From Gellertiella hungarica (lineage in GTDB: Bacteria; Pseudomonadota; Alphaproteobacteria; Rhizobiales; Rhizobiaceae), in assembly GCF_014197145.1 (NCBI RefSeq), contig NZ_JACIEZ010000001.1:866890-930889 (forward strand): a stretch of 64,000 bases of DNA, given 5' to 3'. Shown here one piece after another: positions 7,594 to 16,177 of this stretch. The notes below the pieces were generated by a model, which saw only the letters and a list, made by a program, of their open reading frames with translations, was not told where the DNA came from and made no database searches. Both the position numbers and the translations under genes were made by a program. Each line of letters starts with the position of its first letter. Positions within the stretch are counted from its first letter, which is position 1.

Positions 7594-9038
7594 ACGCCAT
7601 GTCCATTGACCGGTCCAACATGGACCGCATCACGGAAGACGATGCATTCGCGGCCGCCGAGGTGTTCTTCGCCTGCATGTTTGCCAACAACGATGTGCTG
7701 AAGGATGCGGGCCTGGCCGCCGAGGACTTCGGGGAATGGATTCACCAGGTCATCTACGATCGCGCCCTTGAGCTATACCGTACCACCCAGAACGTAAATC
7801 CAGTCGCCCTGAAGCCATTCCTCCCGAAGCATCTGGAACGCATGGACTGCACGCCGGCCCAGTACCTCTCTCGCCTTGCGATGGCGGGGGCAGACCCGAC
7901 GCTGCGAGACAGGCTCGAAGGTTCCATCCAGATCATCAAGGGCGTTGCGCTCGCCCGATATCTCGCGCGTGAGGCCGATACGGTCACCGAGCTGTCGAGG
8001 GAAGGGCATGGGCTTCTCACCCTTCTGGACGAAATCGACCATCTGCAGTCGCGCATCAAGGATGTCTCTGGTCGGCTCTCCTCGCTCCGGTCGACTGTTT
8101 CGCCTGGCTCCGCCTACCTTCAAATGTTTAGCCATTCATCCAACCGGGATGGCGTTGTCGGCGTTCCGATCGCTCTGCAGGAGATCGCCCACGTTCTCTC
8201 CGAGCCGGTTTTCGAAGCCGGGAACCTCTATGGCCTTCTGTCGAGCTCCGGCGAAGGCAAGTCATCGCTCACGATGCAGTTGATCCACAAGCCGCTAATG
8301 GCCGGCCATCCTGTTCTCTTCCTCTCCTACGACCAGTCCGCGGCGCAATGCATGCGCCAGATGATTGCCCAGAACCTCGGCATCAGTGTCCGCCAGCAGC
8401 GCGACCCGATGCGAATGATGACCCAGCAGGAGCGTGACCAGTGCGTCAAGTTCGCGATGGATATGGACAGCCGTCCATTCGAAATCATCCGCTGTCAGCG
8501 CGAAGGTGTCGCCCAGCTGGTGGCGTATGCCCGCCGGTTCATCAAGCAGCGCCGCAATGGGAACACGCCCTTCATCGTCATTGACCACATCGGCAAGGTG
8601 AAGCCGCGAGACCCGAAACTGTCTCCTGATCGCATCTCCGGTGAGGTGACGGCTGAGCTAAAAGCTTTAGCCAACGAGACCGACAGCGCGGTCCTGATCC
8701 TCACACAGCGCAATAGCTTCGGCACCCGTCGGGATAACCCGAGGCCCATCGCTGCCGACCTTTATGGCGGCGAGGGGGCGAAGGCTGACTTCGACGCTAT
8801 CGTCTACCTGTACCGCCCGGAGAAATACAAGGCGGAGCGAATGGCCACGGCCGCCACTGACGCCGACTGGAAGAAGATCAACAAGGTCTTCGGAGAGGAT
8901 GTCGAGGGAATAGCCGAGATCGGCTCCGTGAAGGTCCGGTTCGGCGATCCCACCATCAAAGAACGCCTCAAATTCGAGGCCGAATTTACCCGCTACGCCC
9001 CCATGAAGCCTGCTCGAGCAGAGGAGTTCGATTTCTGA
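7590..9038 (+). CDS. DnaB-like replicative helicase
   Basis: A 482-residue RecA-fold ATPase. The N-terminal ~170 residues match the helical N-domain of DnaB-type proteins. Walker A is SSGEGKSS at ~219-226, Walker B is FIVIDHIG at ~330, and ILTQRNSFG corresponds to motif H3. It should unwind the phage replication fork as a hexamer. No primase domain is fused. The ATG overlaps the stop of the helicase-methyltransferase gene (ATGA), and its own stop overlaps the next start, so it is embedded in the replication operon. Confidence 0.85.
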   Translation: MNAMSIDRSNMDRITEDDAFAAAEVFFACMFANNDVLKDAGLAAEDFGEWIHQVIYDRALELYRTTQNVNPVALKPFLPKHLERMDCTPAQYLSRLAMAGADPTLRDRLEGSIQIIKGVALARYLAREADTVTELSREGHGLLTLLDEIDHLQSRIKDVSGRLSSLRSTVSPGSAYLQMFSHSSNRDGVVGVPIALQEIAHVLSEPVFEAGNLYGLLSSSGEGKSSLTMQLIHKPLMAGHPVLFLSYDQSAAQCMRQMIAQNLGISVRQQRDPMRMMTQQERDQCVKFAMDMDSRPFEIIRCQREGVAQLVAYARRFIKQRRNGNTPFIVIDHIGKVKPRDPKLSPDRISGEVTAELKALANETDSAVLILTQRNSFGTRRDNPRPIAADLYGGEGAKADFDAIVYLYRPEKYKAERMATAATDADWKKINKVFGEDVEGIAEIGSVKVRFGDPTIKERLKFEAEFTRYAPMKPARAEEFDF

Positions 9039-9868
9039 TGTCTACGACAGCAACGCGGGCCATCGCGCCCCTGACCCTCCCTGACGTCATCCCCTGTCAG
9101 GTCACTACCAGCCCCCCGGAACTTCGCCTGGTAGCACCGACAGCGTTGAGCGTTGACGACAGCTATCAGCGCGGGCTTTCCGAGCGCTCGATCAAGCTTA
9201 TTCGCAAGATCGTTTCGGAATGGAGCTGGACCGCATTTAAGCCGCCGGTAGTGGTCGAGGTCGATGGTCGCCTCGATGTCATTGACGGTCAGCACACGGC
9301 CATAGCGGCAGTGACGCATGGTGGAATCGAGACGATCCCTGTTCTGGTTGTGCAGGCTGCCAGCCAAGAGACCCGAGCGAGCGCCTTCGTGCGACACAAC
9401 CGAGACCGAATCCAAGTCACGGCCACCCAGCTCCACAACGCCATGGTAGCCGCTGGCGATGAGGATGCTGTGACCGTCTTCCAGGTATGCGAGCGGGCCG
9501 GCATAAAGATTCTTCGCAATCCTCCCGCGATGGGCAAGTTCCAGCCCGGAGAGACACTCGCTGTCAGCACCATCAACATGCTTGTGAACCGCCGCCATGC
9601 CGCGGGCGCCCGCAAGGTGCTCGACGTGTGCGCGGCCACCAATGCCGCCCCTGTCCCGGCGCATATGATCAAGGCCGTCGAGCACCTGATGCATGCAAAG
9701 GAATACCAAGGCGAGATCGATCCCGACCGGATCAGTTCTGTCATCGTTGCCAAGGGCGCTTCGCTCGACAATGAGGCGCAGCGCTTTGCCGTAGAGCGCA
9801 AGGTGCCGTTCTGGCGAGCCTATGCCTCGGTCATCTTCATGAACCGCAAGGCTCGTCGAAATGGATGA
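9038..9868 (+). CDS. DUF6551 / ParB-nuclease-like protein
   Basis: A 276-residue protein. Residues ~30-115 look like the ParB/sulfiredoxin-type N-terminal fold: DDSYQRGLSERSIKLIRKI, then LDVIDGQHTAIAA, where GQH corresponds to the nucleotide-binding GxRR region of ParB. The C-terminal half is helical. Phage members (DUF6551) are encoded with replication genes; their biochemical role is not established. It overlaps the helicase gene by one base. Confidence 0.65.
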   Translation: MSTTATRAIAPLTLPDVIPCQVTTSPPELRLVAPTALSVDDSYQRGLSERSIKLIRKIVSEWSWTAFKPPVVVEVDGRLDVIDGQHTAIAAVTHGGIETIPVLVVQAASQETRASAFVRHNRDRIQVTATQLHNAMVAAGDEDAVTVFQVCERAGIKILRNPPAMGKFQPGETLAVSTINMLVNRRHAAGARKVLDVCAATNAAPVPAHMIKAVEHLMHAKEYQGEIDPDRISSVIVAKGASLDNEAQRFAVERKVPFWRAYASVIFMNRKARRNG

Positions 9869-10268
9869 TCTGATCGAACAGCAGCAGAAGCGGATCTACG
9901 AGCTCGAATGCCGCGTGCGCGAGCTTGAGGAAGAGCTGATGCCTTCCACCGTTGCAATCCCGCTGGAATGGGGCCTGCCGCGCTGCGAGGCCCGCATATT
10001 CGCCATGCTCACGACCCGCGATGTGGTGCCCAAACAAACGCTCCATCTCGCGCTCTATGGCGACCGGTTCGACGGACACGATTACCCACCGCAGCTGGTG
10101 GAATCCCACATGAGCAAACTTCGCAAGCGGGTGGCGCCGTTCGGCGTCAAGATCACTGGAAAAAGGTTCGAGGGATACCGCCTCCACAACAGGCACCGCT
10201 TCATCTCTCAAGCAGCTGCGCCATCAACAAATCCGAAAATCAAAAGTTCTGAGGAGCAAAGCCTCTGA
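9861..10268 (+). CDS. Winged-helix DNA-binding protein
   Basis: A 135-residue protein with an N-terminal coiled coil (residues ~1-28, QQQKRIYELECRVRELEEEL). A domain resembling the OmpR/PhoB-type winged helix follows: EARIFAMLTTRDVVPKQTL, SHMSKLRKRVAPFG, then FEGYRL. There is no receiver domain. It probably binds DNA as a coiled-coil dimer and may regulate phage transcription or bind the replication origin; this is inference. It is coupled to both neighbours by overlaps. Confidence 0.65.
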   Translation: MDDLIEQQQKRIYELECRVRELEEELMPSTVAIPLEWGLPRCEARIFAMLTTRDVVPKQTLHLALYGDRFDGHDYPPQLVESHMSKLRKRVAPFGVKITGKRFEGYRLHNRHRFISQAAAPSTNPKIKSSEEQSL

Positions 10269-13200
10269 TGTCGATCCTTTCCCTTTTTCCTCCGTCCGAG
10301 AATTGCGCCACATACCAGGGCGAGCCGCCGCACCTTCGGCTGATCGTCGACAGCTTCGCCGGCGGCGGCGGCGCTTCGACCGGCATCGAAATGGCCCTCG
10401 GCCGTTCGCCGGATATCGCGATCAACCACAATCCGGCGGCACTGGCGCTGCATGAAGCGAACCACCCGCAGACGCTTCACCTGTCCGAAAACGTCTACAA
10501 GGTCGATCCTCTGGACCATCTGCGCGGCCGGCATGTCGGCCTGATGTGGTTCTCACCGGATTGTTTCCCATCGGGCACTATGATCCTGACGGATCGCGGA
10601 TACCGCCCCATTGAGACCATTCAAGAGGGTGATCGCGTTCTGACCCACGCGGGGCGCTATCGCCGGGTCTACGCCACGATGCGGTCGGAGAAAGCCGTAC
10701 GCAATATCGATGTGCAAGGTGTTCCGACGATCACCGTGAGCGATGAGCACCCGTTCTACGCTCGGGCAATGCACAACGTTTGGGACAATGCGAACCGGCG
10801 CTACCAGCGTACCCTCGCACCAGCCGCCTGGGTACTTGCGAAGGATCTCCGAACTGGAGCTGCGCCAATGAATGCCGCCGGCGGTGACCGGCATTTCTGC
10901 GCAACGCCGTGCTCCTTCGAGCACATCGCCATTCCCGAGGTGGGAGGGCGCGGCATCGCCATCGATGAGCGACTGATGTGGCTTGCTGGCCGCTACGTCG
11001 CGAATGGGTGGACACGGCTCTCAATAAACCGCGCAGAGCTTGTATTGGTCTGTGGCAAGCACATCGCAGACGATCTTGCCTCCGAGCTTTCATCTTGGCC
11101 GAAGACGGGTGACCGTGCCGCCGCGGGAGAGCTTACCTGGCACAGGCGTGACACGGCGACCGCCCACCAGTTCTCGACAAACAATCGTGGATTGGTCGAG
11201 TGGCTTCGAAATGAATTTGGGCACGGCAGTTCAGAAAAAAGCTTCCCCGCATGGGTATTCTCAGCGCCGGAAGCATATCGTCGGGCCCTTCTGAGGGGCT
11301 ATGCTTCCGGAAATGGCAGCAAAGTCGATACGGGCGCCAACATAGTCACAGAGACGGTGACGGTGTCGAAGGCCCTTGCTCTTTCAACAAAAGCGCTCGT
11401 CGAAAGTCTGGGATACACTGCAACGGTGGCTCAGCCGCGCAAGAATCCCTTGTCGATCGAAGGTCGCACGGCAACCACAAGACCGTCATACCTGGTTCGT
11501 TGGCGCGAGGTTGCTTCACGATCACAGACGGTGCGCGATCACCTTCACAATTGGTCTCGTGTACAGCGGGTTGGTGAACCGACCGAAGTCGTTCAGGTCT
11601 TCAACATCTCAGTTGAAGAAGACGAAACCTATGTCGCAGATGGAATCGTTGTTCATAATTGCAAGCACTTCTCCAAGGCGAAGGGCGGCAAGCCAGTCGA
11701 GCGCAACATCCGCGACCTCGCCTGGATCATCCCCGGCTGGATCGAGCGCATCCAGCAGAGCGGCGGCAAGGTCGACGTCGTCGCCATGGAGAACGTCGAG
11801 GAATGGAAGGACTGGGGGCCGCTCGTCGAAACTGAGCGCGGGCTCTATCCGTGCCCGGATCGCAAGGGCCAGACCTTCAAGCAGTGGTGCAAAGCGATCA
11901 AGAAGCTCGGCGGCAAGATCGAGTGGCGCGAGCTGCGCGCTTGCGACTTTGGCGCCCCGACGATCCGCAAGCGGCTGTTCGTCATTATCCGCTTCGACGG
12001 GGAGCCGATTGTCTGGCCGGAGCCTTCCCATGGCGCCCCGACCGACCCTGACGTGATCAGCGGCAAGAAGCTGCCCTGGCGCACGGCTGCCGAATGCATC
12101 GACTGGTCCTTGCCGTGCCCGTCGATCTTCGACACCTCGGCTCAGATCTGGGAAAAGCACGGCCTGCGCGCTGTTCGCCCGCTGGCCGACAACACCCTTG
12201 CTCGAGTCGCCCGCGGCATGAAGCGTTACGTGCTGGATGCGGAGCGGCCCTTCATCGTCAACCTGACGCACGGCGCGCGGCTCGAAGACCTCGACCAGCC
12301 CTTCAACACGATCACGGGGGCTAACCGGGGAGAGAAGGCGATCGTTTCGCCTTCCCTCATCTCGGTTGCCCACGGCGACAGCGGTGGACGCCGGGAATAC
12401 CCGCTGGACGATCCCTATGGTGTCGTCACGGCTGGCGGAGTGTCGCATGCGGTTATCGCCCCCTCCATCCAGCGCTTCAACACCGGCGCGACCGGCAGCG
12501 GCGCGGATGAGCCCATGCCGACGGTCACGGCGAACAGCTTCATCAAACGGCCCGGCGGCGCGGCCCCGCTCGGCGTCCTCGCTCCTCACCTGATGACGAT
12601 GCGCAACGCGGGCAAGCCCTTCAACGGCGCAGATGAACCGGCGCACACGATCACCGCTGGAGGCGCTGGCCTATCTCTTGTCGCGCCGGTTCTGTCCTAT
12701 GCACAGCAGGGCGGCGGCAATCGATCGGTCGAAGACCCGCACCACACGATCTGCGCTAGCCCGAAGGATCAGAACTCGGTCATCGTCCCAACGCTGGTCG
12801 GCTGCGGCGGCCGGGCCGGGCAGAGCCGCCCGCGCGCCGGGGATGAACCGGCGGCGACTATCACGGCCAAGGCCGATTCCTGTGTGGCGACCGCTTTCAT
12901 CGCGCAGCACAACAACGACAGTCGGCGGATCGGCGGCGTCAACCCGGGCCGTCCGGCTGATGAACCGCTCTCGACCGTGACCGCGACCGGTGCGCAGCAG
13001 AGAGCCGTGGCGGCTTTCATCGCTCGGCAGTTTGGAACCTCGACCGGGCATGCAATCGACAGCCCGTCCGCGACTGTCATGGCAGACGGCGCTGGCAAGT
13101 CCCAGCTCGTCGCCCCGTTCCTCCAGGCCTATTACGGCACTGGCGATGGTGGTGAAGAAGACCAGCCCGCCCGGACGATCACGACGAAGGACCGCCACGG

Positions 13201-13564
13201 CCACGTCGAGGCGGCGCTCGACGCCCCGCCTTTCACCGAAGCGCAGGCCGGCCGCGCCCGGGAGGTTGCCGACTTCCTGCGCGCTCAGGGCTTCTGGGAC
13301 GAGCGGGAGTTCGCCACGATCCAGATCGGCGGCAGCACCTTCGTCATCGTCGATATCGGCATGCGGATGCTCACGCCCCGCGAGCTCTATAACGCGCAGG
13401 GCTTCCCGCCGGACTACGAGATCGAGCGCGCGCCGGACGGCACCGTGTTCCCGAAATCAGTCCAAGTCTCCTGTGTCGGCAACAGCGTCTCGCCGCCCGT
13501 TGCCCGGGCACTGATCGCAGCGAACTGCGGCCACATGGCAGTCTTCCGGGAGGCAGCGGAATGA
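10268..13564 (+). CDS. Cytosine-C5 DNA methyltransferase precursor containing an intein
   Basis: A 1098-codon frame; removal of a 366-residue intein leaves a 732-residue enzyme. Extein motifs: I = DSFAGGGGASTGIE, IV = SPD/CKHFSKAKGG with the catalytic Cys, VI = AMENVEEW, VIII = TIRKRLFVII, X = CVGNSVSPPVARAL. It methylates the C5 position of cytosine, probably to protect phage DNA from host restriction. Between motifs VIII and X lies a long region with nine copies of a D-x-P-x-x-T-(I/V)-x-A unit (about residues 675-985), unusual for host enzymes but seen in some phage methyltransferases. The intein sits exactly before the catalytic Cys, so the enzyme is inactive until splicing. Confidence 0.92.
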   Translation: MSILSLFPPSENCATYQGEPPHLRLIVDSFAGGGGASTGIEMALGRSPDIAINHNPAALALHEANHPQTLHLSENVYKVDPLDHLRGRHVGLMWFSPDCFPSGTMILTDRGYRPIETIQEGDRVLTHAGRYRRVYATMRSEKAVRNIDVQGVPTITVSDEHPFYARAMHNVWDNANRRYQRTLAPAAWVLAKDLRTGAAPMNAAGGDRHFCATPCSFEHIAIPEVGGRGIAIDERLMWLAGRYVANGWTRLSINRAELVLVCGKHIADDLASELSSWPKTGDRAAAGELTWHRRDTATAHQFSTNNRGLVEWLRNEFGHGSSEKSFPAWVFSAPEAYRRALLRGYASGNGSKVDTGANIVTETVTVSKALALSTKALVESLGYTATVAQPRKNPLSIEGRTATTRPSYLVRWREVASRSQTVRDHLHNWSRVQRVGEPTEVVQVFNISVEEDETYVADGIVVHNCKHFSKAKGGKPVERNIRDLAWIIPGWIERIQQSGGKVDVVAMENVEEWKDWGPLVETERGLYPCPDRKGQTFKQWCKAIKKLGGKIEWRELRACDFGAPTIRKRLFVIIRFDGEPIVWPEPSHGAPTDPDVISGKKLPWRTAAECIDWSLPCPSIFDTSAQIWEKHGLRAVRPLADNTLARVARGMKRYVLDAERPFIVNLTHGARLEDLDQPFNTITGANRGEKAIVSPSLISVAHGDSGGRREYPLDDPYGVVTAGGVSHAVIAPSIQRFNTGATGSGADEPMPTVTANSFIKRPGGAAPLGVLAPHLMTMRNAGKPFNGADEPAHTITAGGAGLSLVAPVLSYAQQGGGNRSVEDPHHTICASPKDQNSVIVPTLVGCGGRAGQSRPRAGDEPAATITAKADSCVATAFIAQHNNDSRRIGGVNPGRPADEPLSTVTATGAQQRAVAAFIARQFGTSTGHAIDSPSATVMADGAGKSQLVAPFLQAYYGTGDGGEEDQPARTITTKDRHGHVEAALDAPPFTEAQAGRAREVADFLRAQGFWDEREFATIQIGGSTFVIVDIGMRMLTPRELYNAQGFPPDYEIERAPDGTVFPKSVQVSCVGNSVSPPVARALIAANCGHMAVFREAAE
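10562..11659 (+). other. Intein with degenerate LAGLIDADG endonuclease domain
   Basis: A 366-residue in-frame insertion. Block A is CFPSGTMILTDRGY with Cys1, block B is ITVSDEHPFY, block F is VFNISVEEDETYVADG, and block G is IVVHN followed by extein Cys+1, so all splicing residues (Cys1, block-B His, penultimate His, terminal Asn, Cys+1) are present. The centre holds two LAGLIDADG-like helices, WLAGRYVANG (residues 140-149) and LLRGYASGNG (243-252). In both, the catalytic Asp at position 8 is replaced by Asn (148 and 251). Splicing should work, but DNA cutting is probably lost. Confidence 0.92.
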
Positions 13565-13872
13565 ACCAGTTCAGCATCGGAGCGCAGGCTGTCGCCGGCG
13601 GTTACATCGCGTGGTTCCGTCGGGTCCACAAGGCGGACAACGAGATCCTTCTGGGCAAGGGCGGACAGCCCATCATCTACGCCACGAAGGCGGAAGCGAA
13701 GGCCGCGGCGGGGGAGCGCCTGTGCGCCTACATTAACGGGTCGCTGGTGCGTGACGGGGAGAAGCTTCAGGCTCGATCTGAGGCCGACGCGGTGTTCAAT
13801 CTCAAGCCCTTCGTCAAGCAGCGTGGCAAGTCCCGTCGAATTCAGGTGGAGCGGAAGGGAGGTGCGGCATGA
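13561..13872 (+). CDS. Hypothetical phage protein of the replication operon
   Basis: A 103-residue basic protein with no domain I can name. The N-terminal half (GGYIAWFRRVHKADNE) looks like a small beta sheet and is followed by an Ala-rich helix (TKAEAKAAAGERL). Its ATG overlaps the methyltransferase stop (ATGA) and its stop overlaps the next start, so it is probably translated with the methyltransferase. Confidence 0.6.
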   Translation: MNQFSIGAQAVAGGYIAWFRRVHKADNEILLGKGGQPIIYATKAEAKAAAGERLCAYINGSLVRDGEKLQARSEADAVFNLKPFVKQRGKSRRIQVERKGGAA

Positions 13873-14384
13873 ACCTTGAGTTCCACGCCCGCACCTATTC
13901 CAGCCTCGCAGAGCAGCAGGCGGAAATCCGCAAACGCCGCGCTAGGCTTGGCCTTGTCGGCAATCGCCGATCCGTCAAGGAGTCCACGGTTGAGGATGCC
14001 CGGCCGGAGCCAGTCGAGGTCAAGAAAGTAGATCCGCCTCCACCAGCGACCGTCCATGTTGTGACGCCATCAGAAGTGAATTTCCAACCGGCGCTCGCCG
14101 TCGGTCGGGTGAAACAGTACCTGAAGCGGCGGTGCGAGGATCTGGATGTTACCGTGGACATTCTCAAGATGCGCTCCCGCTCTCGTCCTCTTGTTCGCCT
14201 CAGGCATCAGATCTGGTGGGAGCTGCGGATGAAGTTCCATCTCTCCTACACCGACATGGCTATTCGCTTTGGAGGCCTCGACCATACGACCGTGATGCAC
14301 GGCGTCCACAAGTTCCAGGCTGCCATCGACGCCGGCGAGGTGCCGAACCCCCTGACCGGTCGCCTCGAGCCGAAGGAGGGGTAG
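13869..14384 (+). CDS. DnaA domain IV-like DNA-binding protein
   Basis: A 171-residue protein. The C-terminal ~85 residues match the DNA-binding domain IV of the replication initiator DnaA: a long basic helix (RVKQYLKRRCEDLDVTVDIL), then FHLSYTDMAIRFGGLDHTTV and MHGVHKF, where (R/L)DHTTVxH is the DnaA signature that reads the DnaA box. The AAA+ ATPase domain is missing, and the N-terminal half is a charged linker. It may mark the phage origin, recruit the phage DnaB-like helicase, or compete with host DnaA. These roles are inferred. Confidence 0.75.
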   Translation: MNLEFHARTYSSLAEQQAEIRKRRARLGLVGNRRSVKESTVEDARPEPVEVKKVDPPPPATVHVVTPSEVNFQPALAVGRVKQYLKRRCEDLDVTVDILKMRSRSRPLVRLRHQIWWELRMKFHLSYTDMAIRFGGLDHTTVMHGVHKFQAAIDAGEVPNPLTGRLEPKEG

Positions 14385-14386
14385 GG

Positions 14387-14809
14387 ATGGCGATTGATCC
14401 TGCGGTCATTTCCCTGTGTGCGGAGGTCGGCATCGAGTGCATCGAGGGCACCGCCTATCCCAAGCTGGGGCAGACGCGGGCTCATCGCACGATCAGACGG
14501 ATCGTCAAGAAATACGGGGAGGCGCACGCTCGCCTCGTCCTTGTCACGCTCGCCGACACGGCGAACAACAAGGCCTGCCTCGACGAGCATTGCCTCTGGG
14601 CGACTTCTGACTTGGTCCGAAAGTTCCGGTCGGAGATCGAGCAGGATTCGACCTTCTGGTTGGAAGTCTGGGACCGGCTCCCTGTCGGCTTCCTTCAAAG
14701 CAGGACATTGGAAATGCGCGGATGGGTGAGGCAGCGGGATGCACTTGCTGCTATGATCTACGAGCGGTTGCGCCGCGTCTTCGGACAGCCAGACCTATTG
14801 GAGGAATGA
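14387..14809 (+). CDS. Conserved hypothetical phage protein
   Basis: A 140-residue, mainly helical protein without a domain I recognise. GGAGGGGTAGGG lies directly upstream of ATG 14387, giving a very strong ribosome binding site. Features seen are a basic segment near residue 30 (RAHRTIRRIVKKYGEAHARL) and a Trp-rich centre. It lies between the DnaA-like and DUF6362-like genes and may belong to replication or its control. A longer upstream reading of this frame overlaps the DnaA-like gene and is rejected. Confidence 0.65.
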   Translation: MAIDPAVISLCAEVGIECIEGTAYPKLGQTRAHRTIRRIVKKYGEAHARLVLVTLADTANNKACLDEHCLWATSDLVRKFRSEIEQDSTFWLEVWDRLPVGFLQSRTLEMRGWVRQRDALAAMIYERLRRVFGQPDLLEE

Positions 14810-14810
14810 C

Positions 14811-15416
14811 ATGACCCCGGAACAGATCGAAAAGCTCTTCGTGACGGCCGCCGAAATCGAGCGCAAGCTTCCGCCAATGGGTGAGCGGCCGGCGAGGCTC
14901 AAGGCGCAGGCCATCCCTTTCATGCTTCCCGAGGGTGAGGCAAAGCCAGGGCGGTCGCTCCGACCCCGTGAAGTCTCCCACTGGGAACTCTGCAACGAGC
15001 TCATGCGATTTGTCCCGAGAGAGCGCGATCGGCGCTGCCTGTGGGCGTGGGCTATGGGAGAAGCGGGCACACTGCGCGACCCTGCCAGCGGAGAAAGACT
15101 GAGCTTCTCGCGCTGGTGCGATAAGGTGGAGGGCATCCACCGGAACACGGGTTCGCACCGCCAGAAGGTGGCAATTGCATGTATTGCTGCAATTTTTCTT
15201 CGTAACACATTGGCAGATATACGAAAGCTGCAAAAAGAGGCGTTGCAAAACGAGCCTGAAATCAGCGATAAATCTGCCAACATGAACGAACCGCGAGAAT
15301 GGAGCTGGAGGGCTCCCGGAGCCTTCACCGCAGAGGCGGTGCCCGAGGCAAGAGACTTCTCCTGGGCCGAACAGCGGAACGAAATGAGGCGCAAGCGGGA
15401 AGCCGCAGCGCGTTAA
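14811..15416 (+). CDS. DUF6362-like phage protein
   Basis: A 201-residue protein with an N-terminal helical segment (TPEQIEKLFVTAAEIERKLP) and a compact middle (LMRFVPRERDRRCLWAWAMG) resembling DUF6362 proteins of alphaproteobacterial phages. The centre, SFSRWCDKVEGIHRNTGSHRQKV, could be a helix-turn-helix. The C-terminus is charged. Its position at the end of the early rightward operon, just before the phage tRNAs and the packaging genes, is where late-transcription regulators are often encoded, but I cannot show that function. Confidence 0.6.
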   Translation: MTPEQIEKLFVTAAEIERKLPPMGERPARLKAQAIPFMLPEGEAKPGRSLRPREVSHWELCNELMRFVPRERDRRCLWAWAMGEAGTLRDPASGERLSFSRWCDKVEGIHRNTGSHRQKVAIACIAAIFLRNTLADIRKLQKEALQNEPEISDKSANMNEPREWSWRAPGAFTAEAVPEARDFSWAEQRNEMRRKREAAAR

Positions 15417-15832
15417 AGGGATACACCCCGGAGAGGGCGCACCGAAGGCCGCAAGGCTGGAAGCCCATTGAGATGTGGTCTTGGGCCTCATCCGCTCCGG
15501 CGCCGAGGGTGCTAGGCGTCGGCAGTATTCGCCCGAATGGGCATCGAGAGAGCGACCCCGGTACCATGAGGGCAAGCGCTGAAAGATGGTGATCAGGGTG
15601 GCCCGGCGTAGGGGCAGGTGGGTGGCATCACCTTCGAAAGGACGCATCAAACCCGCCCGGTTCGCCGCGGCGGGTTTTTGATTTCGGGGCCATGCGCCCC
15701 AGACAGGCCGTGTGACCGCCTTCGAAGGGTGCACGGGACGCGCCGGAAGCACGGGATGTGCGGGCAGCCCTATCCTACGGGTATCAGGGGCCACGGGATC
15801 AACGCGGGCGGAGGGAGAAGGCGGCATCATTA
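15417..15832 (+). other. GC-rich non-coding stretch before the phage tRNAs
   Basis: There is no supported gene in about 415 bases. The sequence is dense in short inverted repeats (for example GGTG-GCAT-CACC near 15620) and contains a clear terminator at 15649-15679. Given its place beside phage tRNA genes it could hold a structured non-coding RNA, but I cannot name a family. Confidence 0.4.
15649..15679 (+). terminator. Rho-independent terminator at the end of the replication operon
   Basis: AAACCCGCC (15649-15657) pairs with GGCGGGTTT (15669-15677) over an 11-base loop, followed by a run of T (to 15679). It separates the early/replication unit from the tRNAs and late genes. Confidence 0.85.
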
Positions 15833-15921
15833 GGATGGTTGGCAGAGCGGCTTAATGCAGCGGTTTGCTAAATCGCCGGGCCTTCGCGGTCCCGTAGGTT
15901 CAAATCCTACACCATCCGCCA
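15833..15921 (+). tRNA. tRNA-Ser (anticodon GCU)
   Basis: A full class II tRNA. The acceptor stem is GGATGGT/ACCATCC, the D loop contains AGCGGCTTAATGC, the anticodon loop is TTTGCTAAA with GCU, the variable arm is long (CCGGGCCTTCGCGGTCCC region), the T arm is GTAGG-TTCAAAT-CCTAC, the discriminator is G, and CCA is encoded. It reads AGC and AGU serine codons. It is phage-borne, since it lies deep inside the prophage. Confidence 0.93.
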
Positions 15922-16177
15922 GTTCAGATCGGGAGTTGCGGCAGCATCGCGTTGTTGCCGATTGGTGATATGCCCTCCCGGAGCATTCCCAGCGCCCTAG
16001 AGATGGGGCTGGCCACATGAACGCTTCCGGTCAACCGGGCATGTGGCGAGACGAAAGACCGGCAGGCAAGTTGCTGCTACGGCGATGCCGCAGGACGAAA
16101 GCCTGATAGCGAGGCGCGGAACGGGTCAACATACCGGTCTACGGCGCGGAGTGGGGAAGCCCCAGCCTCGAAGTTTC
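15922..16177 (+). other. Non-coding spacer between the two phage tRNAs
   Basis: About 255 bases with no supported reading frame. A minus-strand frame here translates the tRNA-Ser antisense and is a known type of artefact. The stretch has several hairpin-forming segments, but no promoter or terminator that I can defend. Confidence 0.4.

Noticed and set aside
11609..12646. 345-codon minus-strand frame across the methyltransferase
   Set aside because: Antisense to the extein with its conserved methyltransferase motifs.
15830..16018. Minus-strand frame with DGVGFEPTGP-type sequence
   Set aside because: It is the antisense translation of tRNA-Ser, a well-known false protein pattern.
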